Of a DNA stretch of 64,000 bases, positions 49,400-60,432 are shown in pieces (within the stretch, counting starts at the first letter, position 1; every line of letters begins with the position of its first letter). The stretch spans positions 28,221,445-28,285,444 of the forward strand of contig OZ018411.1 in NCBI GenBank assembly GCA_963969595.1, written 5' to 3'. The notes under the pieces are model-generated. The model saw only the letters and a program-made list of their open reading frames with translations. It was not told the DNA's origin and ran no database searches. Made by a program: the position numbers and the translations under genes. The DNA comes from Neckera pumila. Its lineage: Eukaryota > Streptophyta > Bryopsida > Hypnales > Neckeraceae.

Positions 49400-49408
49400 G
49401 TCAAAAAC
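49400..49408. repeat. 9-bp target-site duplication of the mini-MULE, left copy
   Basis: GTCAAAAAC, identical to 49676-49684. Confidence 0.88.
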
Positions 49409-49675
49409 GCAGGACGTTAAATCGTGCCATCTTTTGTGGGCCCTGTGGGCCAAATTTACCCCGGGGAAAACACTGAAATTTTTATTTGCCACAAGTTTAT
49501 TTATTTTCAAAATCTGAATTCATATTTGCAATCAGAGGCCCCAAATTAGCTAGGGGGACTAGTAAGTATCCCTAGACACGGCTCAAATATAGGGGGCTTT
49601 TATTTACTTTTACCCTCGTGAAACCCAAATTTACCCTGCTGGGCCCACAAAGGATGGCACGATTTAACGTTTTTC
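49409..49675. mobile_element. 267-bp mini-MULE sharing the ends of the 12.4-kb MULE
   Basis: The left end GCAGGACGTTAAATCGTGCC is identical to the big MULE's left tip. The right end reversed is GAAAAACGTTAAATCGTGCC. Shared TIR is about 35 bases (through TTTGTGGGCCC). It is flanked by a perfect 9-bp duplication. The interior is not MULE sequence but the family D core (AATTCATATTTGCAATCAGA and neighbours). Confidence 0.85.
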
Positions 49676-49684
49676 GTCAAAAAC

Positions 49685-50835
49685 TAGTTTTTTGAGCTAG
49701 ATTCTGAGCATCATATTGGGGAAGTGTGGAGTACATTTTCGTACCTCCGCGTCTCTTCTGACGCCCACATCAAGCGCTGCAGTGAGGAAGGTACGAAGAA
49801 CAGTCGCGCCCATTCCACGACGGGCGATGGCTTGGCTTGGGCGGTATAATTATAAAATGAAGCATAATGGATTCCGTTTGCGGCGTCTTCAGCGCTGGTG
49901 GCGCTTTCTCCAGCCGACGCCCGTTCGTCCCGTAGATGCACGGATCAGAGCTCGTTTCCATGGGGGCCTGGAGGGGTCCAGATCTGGACCTCCAGGCCTC
50001 CAGCGCTGCCAAAGCCGAATGCAATGCTGGAGGGATTGGAGCTTTGACCGGAAGACCGGAAGACCGGAAGACCGGCTTTGACCGGAAGACTTCTTCTAAA
50101 TTGTACACCCCGTGAACATTTCTGAATTTTTCCCTCCAGTTGCCCGCGGTCAGCCTGGACCCTCCCTTCAGTTCCAGCCTCCATGGAAACTAGCCCTAAG
50201 TCCTTCGTATTGTACAGGAACCGGAGTGGAATTTTTTTTTTTTTTTTGACGGAATGGGAAATTTTGAATTCTCACAAAATGGAAATACCGGTAGGTCCGG
50301 TACAGTAACGGGACTGTACATGATCAACTAGGGCTAGACGACTAGACTGGAATTTTTACCCAAAGAACGCTTGAATCTTTTAATTTAGCTTGCATGATAG
50401 AATTTGGAAATTTTGGATTCGGAGTTGGAAGCAATTAAGGACCCCAAATGAGGAGGTTGTGAGATACAGAATTCACCGCTCTACAAAATAGGTCTCCAAT
50501 CTTTTCATTTTCATTTCTCATTAGGGTAAAATCAATTTGAAGATTTTGCACCGGGAGTAAGACAAGGCCTTTTGTGGTCTGGCACTGGCGGAGTGGGTCA
50601 AAATTGACCAAGAAGTGTCAAGATTGAATTTCCATGTCAAATTTTGAAGGTTCATGTCATCTTCATGACAAGATGACATATGGCACCTTCTTCTTTGTAG
50701 AAATGACTTAATTTATGCAAAACGTGGCCTTCAAGGAGGGCATTTTCATTTGCAAGAGTGGGTGGGTGGAGAAAATTAGAGCCCAAGAAAAGTGGTCATA
50801 TGATGGATGAAAAGGACAAAACATGCCGTGGCAAA
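49685..50835. other. GC-richer patch and spacer, no supported gene
   Basis: 49740-50200 is GC-rich with overlapping open frames but no recognisable product. A 10-bp tandem repeat (GACCGGAAGA, about four units) lies at 50047-50093. 50236-50250 is a T-run. Confidence 0.4.
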
Positions 50836-51770
50836 CCACATGACATGATAAAATTTGTAAATTTTGAATTCATATTTGCAATCAGAAGTCCCAAAATTGG
50901 CTTGAGAAGGGCTAAAACGCATCCTACATACGGCACAAAATAGGAGGCTTTTTTTTCACTTTTACCTTGGAGAACACAAAATTCACCCTGTTGGTCTCAC
51001 TTTGAATGGAGGATTTAGTGTCCTGCCATATCTACTACCCTACATGAAGGTCAGATTCAGAGATAAATTAAATATTTTTTGGGATGTCTGAACTTTTGAA
51101 AATATTACAAGAGAATTTTTTGGAAGATTACAAGTGAATTTCTAGAATATCCTAGATTATACCACCTGCCAAATTCCTTTGCACCTAAAAAAGAAACTAA
51201 TTCGGCACTTCACGGCCGAATCAGACCTTCACGTTAGGTATGCAGTGCCTTGGAATCCACTTCTGACGAAGTCCAGGGAAAGTGGCGTCCCTTTTGAGCC
51301 GTACCTTACTTTTGAACGGACGGAGGGGCAGTTGGTTTCAGTTGCACGGAACAGCCGGTTTCGGTACGGAACGGTTGGTGGAGTCAACTGAAAGTGCACA
51401 AAGGGCCGCTCGGTCGAGTGACTCGAGTCTGTCTGCGGAAGTTAGGCAGGGACGGATGACGTCAGGGGTTCTCCAGCAGAAGCTTGAAGCCGAAGGCTTT
51501 GCCTTGGTGTCCACTTCACTCCAGGCAATCAGCAGTCAGCCTCGGATCGCGCTTATAGTTGTATGACGAGCCTCTTGCGGAGGTATTGCGGAGGTAAAGC
51601 CCAGGGTGAATGTAAAAAAAAAGGCCCCCTATTTTGTGCCATCTTTGTTCAATTGTTAACACCTCTCCAAGCTAATTTGGAGCCTTTGATTGCAAATATG
51701 AACTCAGAATTTGCAAATTTTATCCTGCATAGCAAATAAAATGTTCCTGCGTTTTTCCCAGGGTAAAACG
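50836..51770. repeat. Two more family D cores
   Basis: 50836-50995 (same strand as 49455-49635) and 51604-51770 (inverted) share TGAATTCATATTTGCAATCA or its complement, a CACAAAATAGG-type segment and ACCCTG-type ends. Between them, 51180-51560 is an unidentified GC-richer stretch. Confidence 0.55.
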
Positions 51771-52105
51771 GGGAGGAGGGGAGGGCGGGGGGGGCAAAAC
51801 GGCCTCTGCAACAGGCTCGTCATACAACTATAAGCTCAACCTCAACCTCAGGGCTTCATTCTTGACTTCGGAAGATGCAAAGAGCATCTAGGCAGCTTCT
51901 CGTTTTTTTGGTAAATTTTTGACATTTTGATAGGGTTGAGCCTCTCAAAATCCTTCCCTCTTGGAATTGCACCAGTGTTAGTGGAGGAACTAAAGGCTTG
52001 TGGTAATTTACTGGTAATAAAAAAACCAACCAACTGTCAGTGTGGGAAACATGGACATTGTTTCCTACAACAAAGTCTTGTTTCTTGCAACTCGCTACCT
52101 TGTCT

Positions 52106-52380
52106 CATTAGAAGAGATTTGGGGGGACTAAAGGGCCATTTCAGGCCTACTCTCCCGACACTATTCCCCTGGCAGATCGGGAACGTTCTCTGTCAGATTT
52201 TTTTTTTTGAATTTTTGGATTTTTTTTTTTGAAAAATCTAAAATGAAACAAAAATGTTATTATTATTATTTTTTTGGTGACGTGGCAGTTGCTTGGCCAC
52301 ATCACACAGCAGCTACGGACTGTTGCAAGGCTGTTCCCCCAACCCCTTCAAAAGAGCTGAAAAACATCTAATGTCTAATG
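52106..52380. mobile_element. CATTAGA-ended MITE, copy 2
   Basis: CATTAGAAGAGATTTGGGG at the left, ATCTAATGTCTAATG at the right, T-rich loop, core GACGTGGCAGTTGCTTGGCC. Confidence 0.55.
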
Positions 52381-53769
52381 GACCAAAGCAAAAAAATCTT
52401 CATCATTACTAATGTAATGAACTATTTGGGAGAAGAAACAACAATTGCAGGAGAAAAGGGGGGGTGCATGTCAAATTGCTAACTTTGCTGCATAGGCCAA
52501 TATTTAGAGGACAACGATAGAGGGACCAACTTTCGACGTGCCAAAGAGAATATTTTGGTAGGGTCAAGTATTTATTGCTTACTTTTCATCCAAAAAACAC
52601 TGTTTTGGACTTGTTTGGTGCATAGTTGGCAATGCTCTAAGGTCAAGGGACCTATTGTAATCCCCATCCTTTAACCTTGAATTAATGAAACTTGTCACAT
52701 AGGTACTTTCTCAAAAATGATTTGATTTTTGGATCAATAGATGCATTCTTAATTTCTATAGTTTTTTAAAAAGTCATCCATTGACCACTTTTTGGCCATT
52801 GCGCCCTCACAAGGTTAGGCCATGAAAACTAATAAAAAAATTTGAACACTTTTGGAAATATACAAAGTTAGAAATGATTGTCTTTCACGGAAAGAATTCA
52901 ATGAATTCATTCTAAGAATTTAAAAAATAAATGCATATGAACAACAAATTTGAATTGATTATATGTAACCAAAATTTTCAATCAATCTTGCGGGAGGCTT
53001 GAGTGCAACTCCAAAACAAGATTATGATTGGTCAATGTGGTCAAGTTTGGTATCGAAAAGAAATCTCAAAGAATCTATCAAAATGCACTCTAGATAACAT
53101 TATAGATAATAGATTAAAGTTTCTCCACTACAAGGTGTGTGCACCTAAATGGACACATAAATTTCAAGTCATAGTGACAAATATGGGTTTGTTCATCTTA
53201 GATTATGTTGAATGTTCTACTCCTATTAGATTTGAATAGATTAGAGGACAAGAAAAATACCATATACAAAGCATTCTTGAGCAATTACTGAATATATTGT
53301 TGATACCTTCGATAAATGAATTATTGGCATCTTTGGAAAAAAAAATGTCACTTATTACTAGACATTTTTTCTATAGTGTATTCAAATTTCCATACAAAAT
53401 AGAGTAGAGTGAATTCTTCAAGTACACAAGAGTGCTACGTCAAGTGGTTCTACCAAAATGCAACTTTATAAGCTTTATGAAACTATGGGCATACAAGAAA
53501 AGTGATGAAAGATTTTTTGCAAGCTGGCAAATACTTATGAAGCTATATGCAAAAGGTAGCATAGATTATAGAGGCATAACAAGTTACCAAATTTCAAAAG
53601 TGGAGGTTGTAGGAAGGTATCAATATATTGTAGGTGAATTCAAAATCAAATTGTTGCATAAATAAGAAAATTGAAAGAAATTTTACCATTGATTGTCTTC
53701 TTCCAAAGCCACCAACTCCACGCACCACACTGATGGACTCTCTCATTACCCAAATGGTCTCCAACTATA
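52381..53769. other. Spacer with a third dispersed-repeat copy, no supported gene
   Basis: 52681-52830 matches part of the repeats at 26530 and 56240 (GGATCAATAGATGCATTC and neighbours). Two AT-rich open frames (53003-53239, 53432-53665) have no recognisable features. Confidence 0.45.
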
Positions 53770-54155
53770 AAGGAGGCAACCCACTTCTGATCACTTAAGC
53801 AGTTACACGTACCTACATGATAGTTTTCTTCAGTGGGGAAATTTTCCGTATGCCAAAATAGAGTTTGGAAGGGTTCCATAATTATCTAGATTTTTTTCTT
53901 CTCAAAATAGTATTACTATGAATTTTTTAGCAGAAGATTCTGTTCCTCACATACCGGTGATATAGGACATGCTATTTCCGACCATGGGTTGAAAACAAAA
54001 TAGACCAAGGGTTGGTTGCAGTATGTAGCCAATGAAATGCACACAACTGCCCTATAAACCGCACCATAATTAATCACCTCCTTCATCAAAAGAGAATAGC
54101 CTACATAGCTTGAATGATATGTGTGTGTGTATGATTGGGAATGGATTGCCTCCCA
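53770..54155. mobile_element. TA-flanked MITE, copy 1
   Basis: Left AAGGAGGCAACCCACTTC, right reversed TGGGAGGCAATCCATTCCCA, flanked by TA. Matches 54817-55215 along its length (for example TACTATGAATTTTTTAG). Confidence 0.6.
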
Positions 54156-54299
54156 TACTTGGTTGTTGTCTTTCCACTAATTATTGTCTTTTTAAGTATT
54201 TGCTTGCTCATTATCCACTAGTGTGCCCTATGCCGTTGCCACAGCCAAAATTGTAGTAAAAGTAACTTTCTAATTTTTTAATTCTAATAACTTTGAAAT

Positions 54300-54590
54300 T
54301 TAATATTTTTCACACTGCCATTCCAAGTGCCACAAAACAAAACCCGTCAACCCCTCCTCGCCAAGAGCTTTGCAACGGTACCAAAAACGCGACCCAAATC
54401 AAAGTAAAAGTAACTTTTTAATTTTTTGATCCATAAATATTTTGAAATTCAATAACTTTCACACGGTCGGTTCAAATGCCACAAAACCAAGCCCGTGCAC
54501 CCCTCCTCGCCGAGGGCTTTCCAATGGTACCACGCACGCGGCCGGGGGACGCACAGTCTGTGAGATCTCAACATAACAAACAAACAAATA
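54300..54590. repeat. Two adjacent copies of the GC-rich dispersed repeat
   Basis: A partial copy at 54310-54400 and a fuller copy at 54440-54580, both starting after a CACAC-GTGCCACAAAAC segment. The second carries GAGGGCTTTCCAATGGTACC as at 30075-30100. Nature unknown. Confidence 0.6.
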
Positions 54591-54816
54591 AAACAAAACA
54601 AACAGCCATACTTAAGGTATGGATTGGAAAGTAGAGGTCTGCATTTCTTAGAGGACAATTACAGGTTTCAATTGACTTGCTGCGAATGTTAATTTCAATT
54701 CCTACACAACTAACTGGTCCATGAAGGTCTTTACATGTGCACAATAGCAACACCCCAGAAGCAGGAAGAGGAAGAGGAAGAGAATATTGAAACTCTGGTG
54801 AGTAAGCTTATTGATA

Positions 54817-55215
54817 GGGGAGGCAATCCATTTCCGATCAGTTAAGGAATTATGCATGTCTGCAAGGCATGTTTCTTCAGTGGAGAAATTTACATGTGTG
54901 CAAAAATAGAGTTAGGAAGGTTTCCATAAATTTTCAGATTTTTATTTCTCAAAAGGTATTTACTATGAATTTTTTAGTTGAAGATTCTATTCGACCCATT
55001 CTTGTCATATAGACTTTCCTATTTCCCATCAAGGGCTGGTTGTAAAACCCACCAAGGATTGGTTACAATATTGAGAATCTTGTAGCCAATCAAAATGCGC
55101 CACAATTGCACCGGAAAGCACGCCATAATTAATAATTGCTCATTTGTTCCTTCATGAAAAGAGAGTGGACTACATAGCTAGAATGGGAGAGTAGTCGGGA
55201 ATGGGTTGCCTCCCC
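54817..55215. mobile_element. TA-flanked MITE, copy 2
   Basis: GGGGAGGCAATCCATTTCCG at the left and GGGTTGCCTCCCC at the right, flanked by TA (54815-54816, 55216-55217). Confidence 0.65.
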
Positions 55216-55536
55216 TACAGGCAGTTAGACTTGAGAATGTTTTTCTTTCAAGCAGTGTTTGCTTTTGCAGTACTTGCCCATCAGTCTTGACATTCGCAAG
55301 ACTCAGAAGCAGCTCAGAAGCAACACGGGTTCAACATAAGAAATATCATGGTGAATTTTGCATCACAATTAAACAGCTTTGCTACCGTAACATTCAGTAG
55401 CTCTATGGTGATGGTGTGGTATATTCCACACCCCAACAGTGTTTCATCAGTAATTACTAATGAATTAAACAGGTGGAGGATGTTGAGGCACAGTATCACT
55501 GTAGAACCAAGGCAACATCAACACATGCTACTGAAT

Positions 55537-55863
55537 CATTAGATGAGAAATCAGCCCTGTGGAGGGCTGCGTGTTCCCAACCTGTGAGAACTTGTGAGAA
55601 TTGCCGAATTCAGGGCCGTGGCAGCTCGCTGACATGGCCGAGCGACTGCCACGTCGGAAAAAAATATTTTTTTTTTCAAAAAAAAAAATGAAAATTTTTT
55701 TTTCTGTTTTTTTTTGCATTTCAAGAATGAAAAAAAAAATTTTTTTTTTTTTTTTTTTTGAAATTTTTTTGTCGGGAACAGCCGTTCCCTGAAACTGCGG
55801 GGGGGACTAGCGTCGGGAACGGGCCCGAAACGGCCCTCCCGACCCCCCAAAACTCATCTAATG
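55537..55863. mobile_element. CATTAGA-ended MITE, copy 3
   Basis: CATTAGATGAGAA at the left, CTCATCTAATG at the right, central A/T tract of about 90 bases, core (inverted) GACGTGGCAGTCGCTCGGCC. Confidence 0.6.
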
Positions 55864-56620
55864 GTTATGACAAGAGGCTCTCATTGTCTGTGTTGCACTA
55901 AGTAAGCTTGATATTTTCAATAAGCTCCTTGTTAGACATCCTCACTCACATTACGCGTTTGTCAATGCAAAGCCTAAGTATTCCCTTCAGTCTAATGTAG
56001 AGCCAGCAAATCATGTGATAAAAGTAATTCACACCTAACTATGACACTTCTGTCTAGTAAGTACGTGGAGGGCTGAAAGTGTCCAAAGAATGTTTTCAAG
56101 AAAGTTGTCGAAACAAAGAATGCACCCAATTGTCCTAAAATTTGATAATTTTGATAATTTCTAGGTGATAGGGCTGCATACTTCCGGGTTTTAAAATTGA
56201 GCATAATTACGCATATTAGGATGGTTAAGTTTTTAACCCTGGAAGGACAAGATCTATCACCAAGGTACTTTGCCCTAAATGATCCAATTTTTGGACCAAT
56301 AGATGCAATTATCATTTCTACAATAATCTTGAAAGTCATCCATTGGCTACTATTTGGCCTCAACATCCTTCCACAAGTATAAGACTTGTTAACAAATGAA
56401 AGAGAACTCCACTGTACTAAAAAGTGCTTCATTTGATACCAAATGAAAAAGTTTAAATCATTCAAACTTTTATCAGTATATAATCTATAACCGACAATTC
56501 TGATGGTAAGGAGACGAATATTTTCAATTGATACAAAGTACTGCATTTAGGTAGGTGTGGTTACTTTATGTGTAAGTTTGGTTTCTTGGCAATTGGAACA
56601 TGGTGACCATTCTCACTGAT
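55864..56620. repeat. Dispersed repeat, copy 2 (uninterrupted)
   Basis: Matches 25500-26800 plus 29387-29460. TTCAATTGATACAAAGTAC (56535) is the uninterrupted version of the site where CACTA element 2 sits. Non-coding. Confidence 0.65.
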
Positions 56621-56670
56621 CATGCATTTTAGTGGTATATTTCAATTCCCGAAGGCTTGTCCATTTCCAA

Positions 56671-56847
56671 TGGATATTTTGTTAAAATGGCAATATTCCA
56701 CAAACTTTGCATTTTTAGGTTTAGATCATGTGGTCTAAAATGTAAACCAGTCCTAAATTTTAGACCATGTGGTCTAAAATCTATACCAGTCCAAGAAAAT
56801 AGATGGAAAAATGGTGCAAGAATATTTCCATTTTAACAAAATATCCA
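56671..56847. mobile_element. Small MITE with TGGATATTTTGTTAAAATGG ends
   Basis: The 20-base end is repeated inverted at the right side. Inside is a direct repeat of about 36 bases (TAGACCATGTGGTCTAAAAT type). Confidence 0.65.
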
Positions 56848-57140
56848 TTTTCCACAAAAACTTACAGTAAGTATGTCTAATTTTGACCTAGTAGCAAACG
56901 TGAAGGAAAGCACAAGCAGGATCAGATGTTAAGAATTTCTTATCACTAAGAATGAGGTCCAACTGAATCTTCGTGAATACAATAGAACTTCTCTAAAGGT
57001 GAACTTCTCACTTGGAGTTCATTCACTTAAGGTTCCTTCCCACTTGGAGTTTGCTAACGCCAAATTTTTAGAGATAAAACTCTTGTGTGTCACCCCAAAG
57101 GTGTGATTTCTTTGGCAATGAGGTTTAGTAATATTGCAAG

Positions 57141-57367
57141 TGTGAACTTGTAGATATCTACATTGAATAGGGGTATTAAAGGGACCAAAAATTTAAAGGG
57201 ATTTATCCTCAAAAACTGTAGATGTTTGAAACATGATGTATAGTTCCTGCACACTTCAATAACTATTGATGTACAGAAAAGGTAGATATTTATATAGTGT
57301 GAGATGTCAATTAATTAGTATGAGTTCCCTTAATATCCCTATTCAGTGTAGGTATCTATTGTTCACA
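57141..57367. mobile_element. Small MITE with TGTGAAC ends
   Basis: About 44 bases at the left (TGTGAACTTGTAGATATCTA...) pair with the reversed right end (TGTGAACAATAGATACCTAC...). Non-coding. Confidence 0.55.
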
Positions 57368-57392
57368 TTTGGAGGAACAGGTAGTGTTGTTT

Positions 57393-57890
57393 GACCATCT
57401 GCAATGCTGTCACGGTACATGGCCCAGTATTGGTATAGCTAACTTTTGAATGCTAGACAATTAGAATTTGAAAATTCTCTTATTGGAAGCGCAACGGAAA
57501 GAACATGGAGAAGGAACAAAAAAATTTCAAACTAGACATTGGACAAGTACTTCAAAAGCAAGGTACAAATCTAAAATTATAGAGGTCTTAGCAAATAACG
57601 GTTACCAAAGCAACATTTGGCCATTGACCCTCTAAGAATCGTCAAATGTGGAGGGTCAATGGCCAAATGTTGCTTTGATAACCGTTATTTGCTAAGACCT
57701 CTATAATTTTAGATTTGTACCTTGCTTTTGAAGTACTTGTCCAATGTCTAGTTTGAAATTTTTTTGTTCCTTCTCCATGTTCTTTCCGATGCGCTTCTAA
57801 TAAGACAATTTTCAAATTCTAAATGTTTAGCATTCAAAAGTTAGCTATACTGATACTGGACCATGTACCGTGTCTGCATTGCAGATGGTC
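57393..57890. repeat. 498-bp near-perfect foldback (240-bp arms)
   Basis: Arms 57393-57632 and 57651-57890 around an 18-base loop, with only scattered differences. Outer tips GACCATCTGCAATGC / GCATTGCAGATGGTC. Confidence 0.88.
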
Positions 57891-58998
57891 TTACATATTC
57901 TTGTTCAATATGACATACTTTGAGTGCTCGACAAGCATGCTACAATCAATGATAATATGACAAGTGTGCAAATCATTTTAGAGGACATATTATAGAGGTT
58001 TGGATGTGACGGATCAGAGAAGACAAATTGCTACAACAGAAATTTCCTAGTGATTGGCAGTTTGTTAAAGTCCCCTTCATAGTCAAAGGAGGATCCTGAG
58101 TGCCAAACAGTGCAGACACAAAGCCAATGTCAGTGTGACAATAGTTGCAAGAAACATAACTTGGAGGATAAGGATCCATACAACATTACAAAGTACTTGA
58201 AAGCATTACTGGGTGGAAATTGTCCATGTGTTTCAAATAAAATAAAAAAAACATTACTGGGTGACTAAACTTGGAGAGCAAGTATACAATAACTTAGCAC
58301 AAAGAAATAACTGTGGTTCTTCTGATGATGATTGCACATGATACAAATTGTGCCGTGTATCTTGAAGGTTAAGGTAACTACACCTAAAATCAACTGTGTT
58401 CTAATTGCGACCCCTATCTAGGAAGGACTGACATGTTGCTTGAAGTATGTTCTACTGTCAATGATGAGTTAGGTAGGCTTAATTGGTTTAAGAACATACT
58501 ACCTTACTTCAAATATTTGACTTCCACTATCACCTCAGGCAGAAACACCAGCCACCCAGCTCTGCCCTGAGACTATATTGCAGGTGTCTGACTGTGTTAC
58601 TTTTGAAAACTTATATCCACAGTGGATGTCTGGATATGGTATACAATCTACAGTAGGTATTTTGATACAGGGATACAAATATGACTTCACAAATACAGAG
58701 ACACAAATACGGTGTATGTATACTCTGAGATATGTACATACGGAGATATGAGAATACAGAGATATGCGCACGTGGAGTTGCATATGCGATACACTTTGTT
58801 GCAGTTCTACACATATATAAGTATACTTGGAAAAGCTTTTTTGTTTGGATAAAATTCCTTTTAGCAGAGTTTGGAAAAAATCATTTTGGATGTCCAAACG
58901 AACAAAATTTTGTTAATTTGTGTCCGAAGCAACAAAACATGCTAATTTGGACATTGTTTTAGAGACCTCAAGTTAGAATCCTCGTTGTTTTACCAAAG
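57891..58998. other. Spacer, no supported gene
   Basis: AT-rich. Only short open frames with no recognisable content. Confidence 0.5.
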
Positions 58999-59061
58999 CT
59001 CATCGTTTTGGAGACCCCAAGTTAGAATCTTGTCTTTCATAGTTTTCTCTCTTGTTTTACC

Positions 59062-59613
59062 ATGACAGGATTTTGTGATTATTGCGGGGAATGTTTTACC
59101 AAAGCTACGTCAAAGTTTTGCTTTGCTTGCGGCCAGCAGAGAGCCTCTGCAATAATGGAGGCTGTTGTGGTCAAAGCTGTTCATTTGGATGCAATTGTAG
59201 AGCTTGATAGTACTAGGGAGCAAGAAACTACGGTTCCTTTTTAGGAGGTGCTGGGGTACATAAGTATAAAACCTATTACTTTGTACGATAGAGTGTATGG
59301 AATTAAACTCCATGGTGTTGGGAAGGATATTTTGTGGGGAAAAGCTTTTTTAAAAGTCACACGGAGTATCATAGACAACAAACAAAAATGTATAGGAATT
59401 ATTGCATTGTACACAAATGGTTTGTACCAGGTACCAAGGATTTTGTAGACAAAGTGCTCAAATTCTTTTCTTTACACTGGAATAAATCTTTGGAGAAGGA
59501 ACTCACAGAATATTGTGAGGATAAGCAAAAATTTGGACTTAAAAAAGATTTATTGAAGGCATTGGATTTTTCAAAGGAGGGATTAGTTTTGAAGTGGAAA
59601 ACTAGTGATTTAT
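59062..59613 (+). pseudogene. Zinc-ribbon ORF, arm 1 copy (unrecognised)
   Basis: It starts MTGFCDYCGECFTKATSKFC, then FACGQQR, giving paired CxxC motifs as in a zinc ribbon. It reads 60 residues to a TAG at 59242. The frame reopens (TLYDRVYGIKLHGVGKDILWGK) and, after a one-base shift near 59340, continues as HTEYHRQQTKMYRNY...DLLKALDFSKEGLVLKWKTSDL to a TGA at 59613. The second half is Lys-rich and helical. I do not recognise the family; nothing suggests a transposase. Broken by at least one stop and one frame change. Confidence 0.4.
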
Positions 59614-59949
59614 GAGGCACATATCTACCATCAAGAAATATAGGAGAAGTTCAAAAGGCATGAAATCACAAAATTTGGTGGTCCTTCGAATTAAACTAAA
59701 ATTGCATCAACATGGATAGAGATGAAAGTTTTAGTTTAATTTGGAGGTCCACCAAATTTTGTGATTTCTTGCCTTTTGAACTTCTCCTCTATTTCTTGAT
59801 GGTAGATGCGTACCTCACAATATCACTAGTTTTTCACCTCAAAACTAATCCCTCCTTTGAAAAATCTAATGTCTTCATTAAGTCTTTTTTAAGTCCAGTT
59901 TTTATTTATCCTCACAATATTTTGTGAGTTCCTTCTTCAAAGATTTATT

Positions 59950-60369
59950 CCAACGTAAAGAAGAGAATTTGAGCACTTTGTCTACAAAATCATTGGTACC
60001 TGGTACAAACCACTCATGTACAATGCAATGATTCCTATACATTTTCTTGTGCTATCTATGATACTCTGTGTGACTTTAAAAAAAAGCTTTTCTTCACAAA
60101 ATATCCTTCCCAGCACCTTGGGGTTTAATCCCATACACTCTATCGTACAACGTAGTAGCTTTTGTACATGTATACCCCGGCATGTTCCAAAGAGGAATCG
60201 TAGTTTCTTGCTCCCCAATACTATCTAGCTCTACAATTGCATCCAAATTAAGAGCTTCGACCACAACAACCTCCGTTGTTGTAGAGGCTCTCCGCTGGCC
60301 GCACACAAAGCAAAACTTTGACGTAGCTTTGGTAAAGCATTCCTCAAATTGATCACAAAATCCTGTCAT
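59950..60369 (-). pseudogene. Zinc-ribbon ORF, arm 2 copy (unrecognised)
   Basis: It starts at ATG 60369 and reads MTGFCDQFEECFTKATSKFC, then FVCGQRR, through the point where arm 1 has a stop, to KPQGAGKDIL and a TGA (60094). One CxxC of the first knuckle is lost here (CDQF). A second open piece continues to about 59982 in another frame. The two arms differ enough to show they have aged since duplication, with different disabling changes. Confidence 0.4.
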
Positions 60370-60432
60370 GGTAAAACAAAAGAAAAAACAATGAAGGACA
60401 GGATTCTAACTTGGGGTCTCCAAAACGATGAG

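Larger units (their letters stand above)
58999..60432. repeat. 1.43-kb inverted repeat with a zinc-ribbon ORF in each arm
   Basis: Arm 1 (58999-59701) and arm 2 (59729-60432) are inverted copies around a 27-base loop, somewhat diverged. Outer tips CTCATCGTTTTGGAGACCCC. Each arm carries the same ORF, starting at ATG 59062 (plus) and 60369 (minus). Confidence 0.85.

Noticed and set aside
53003..53665. Two open frames as a possible gene.
   Set aside because: AT-rich, no conserved motif, no splice support, surrounded by repeats.
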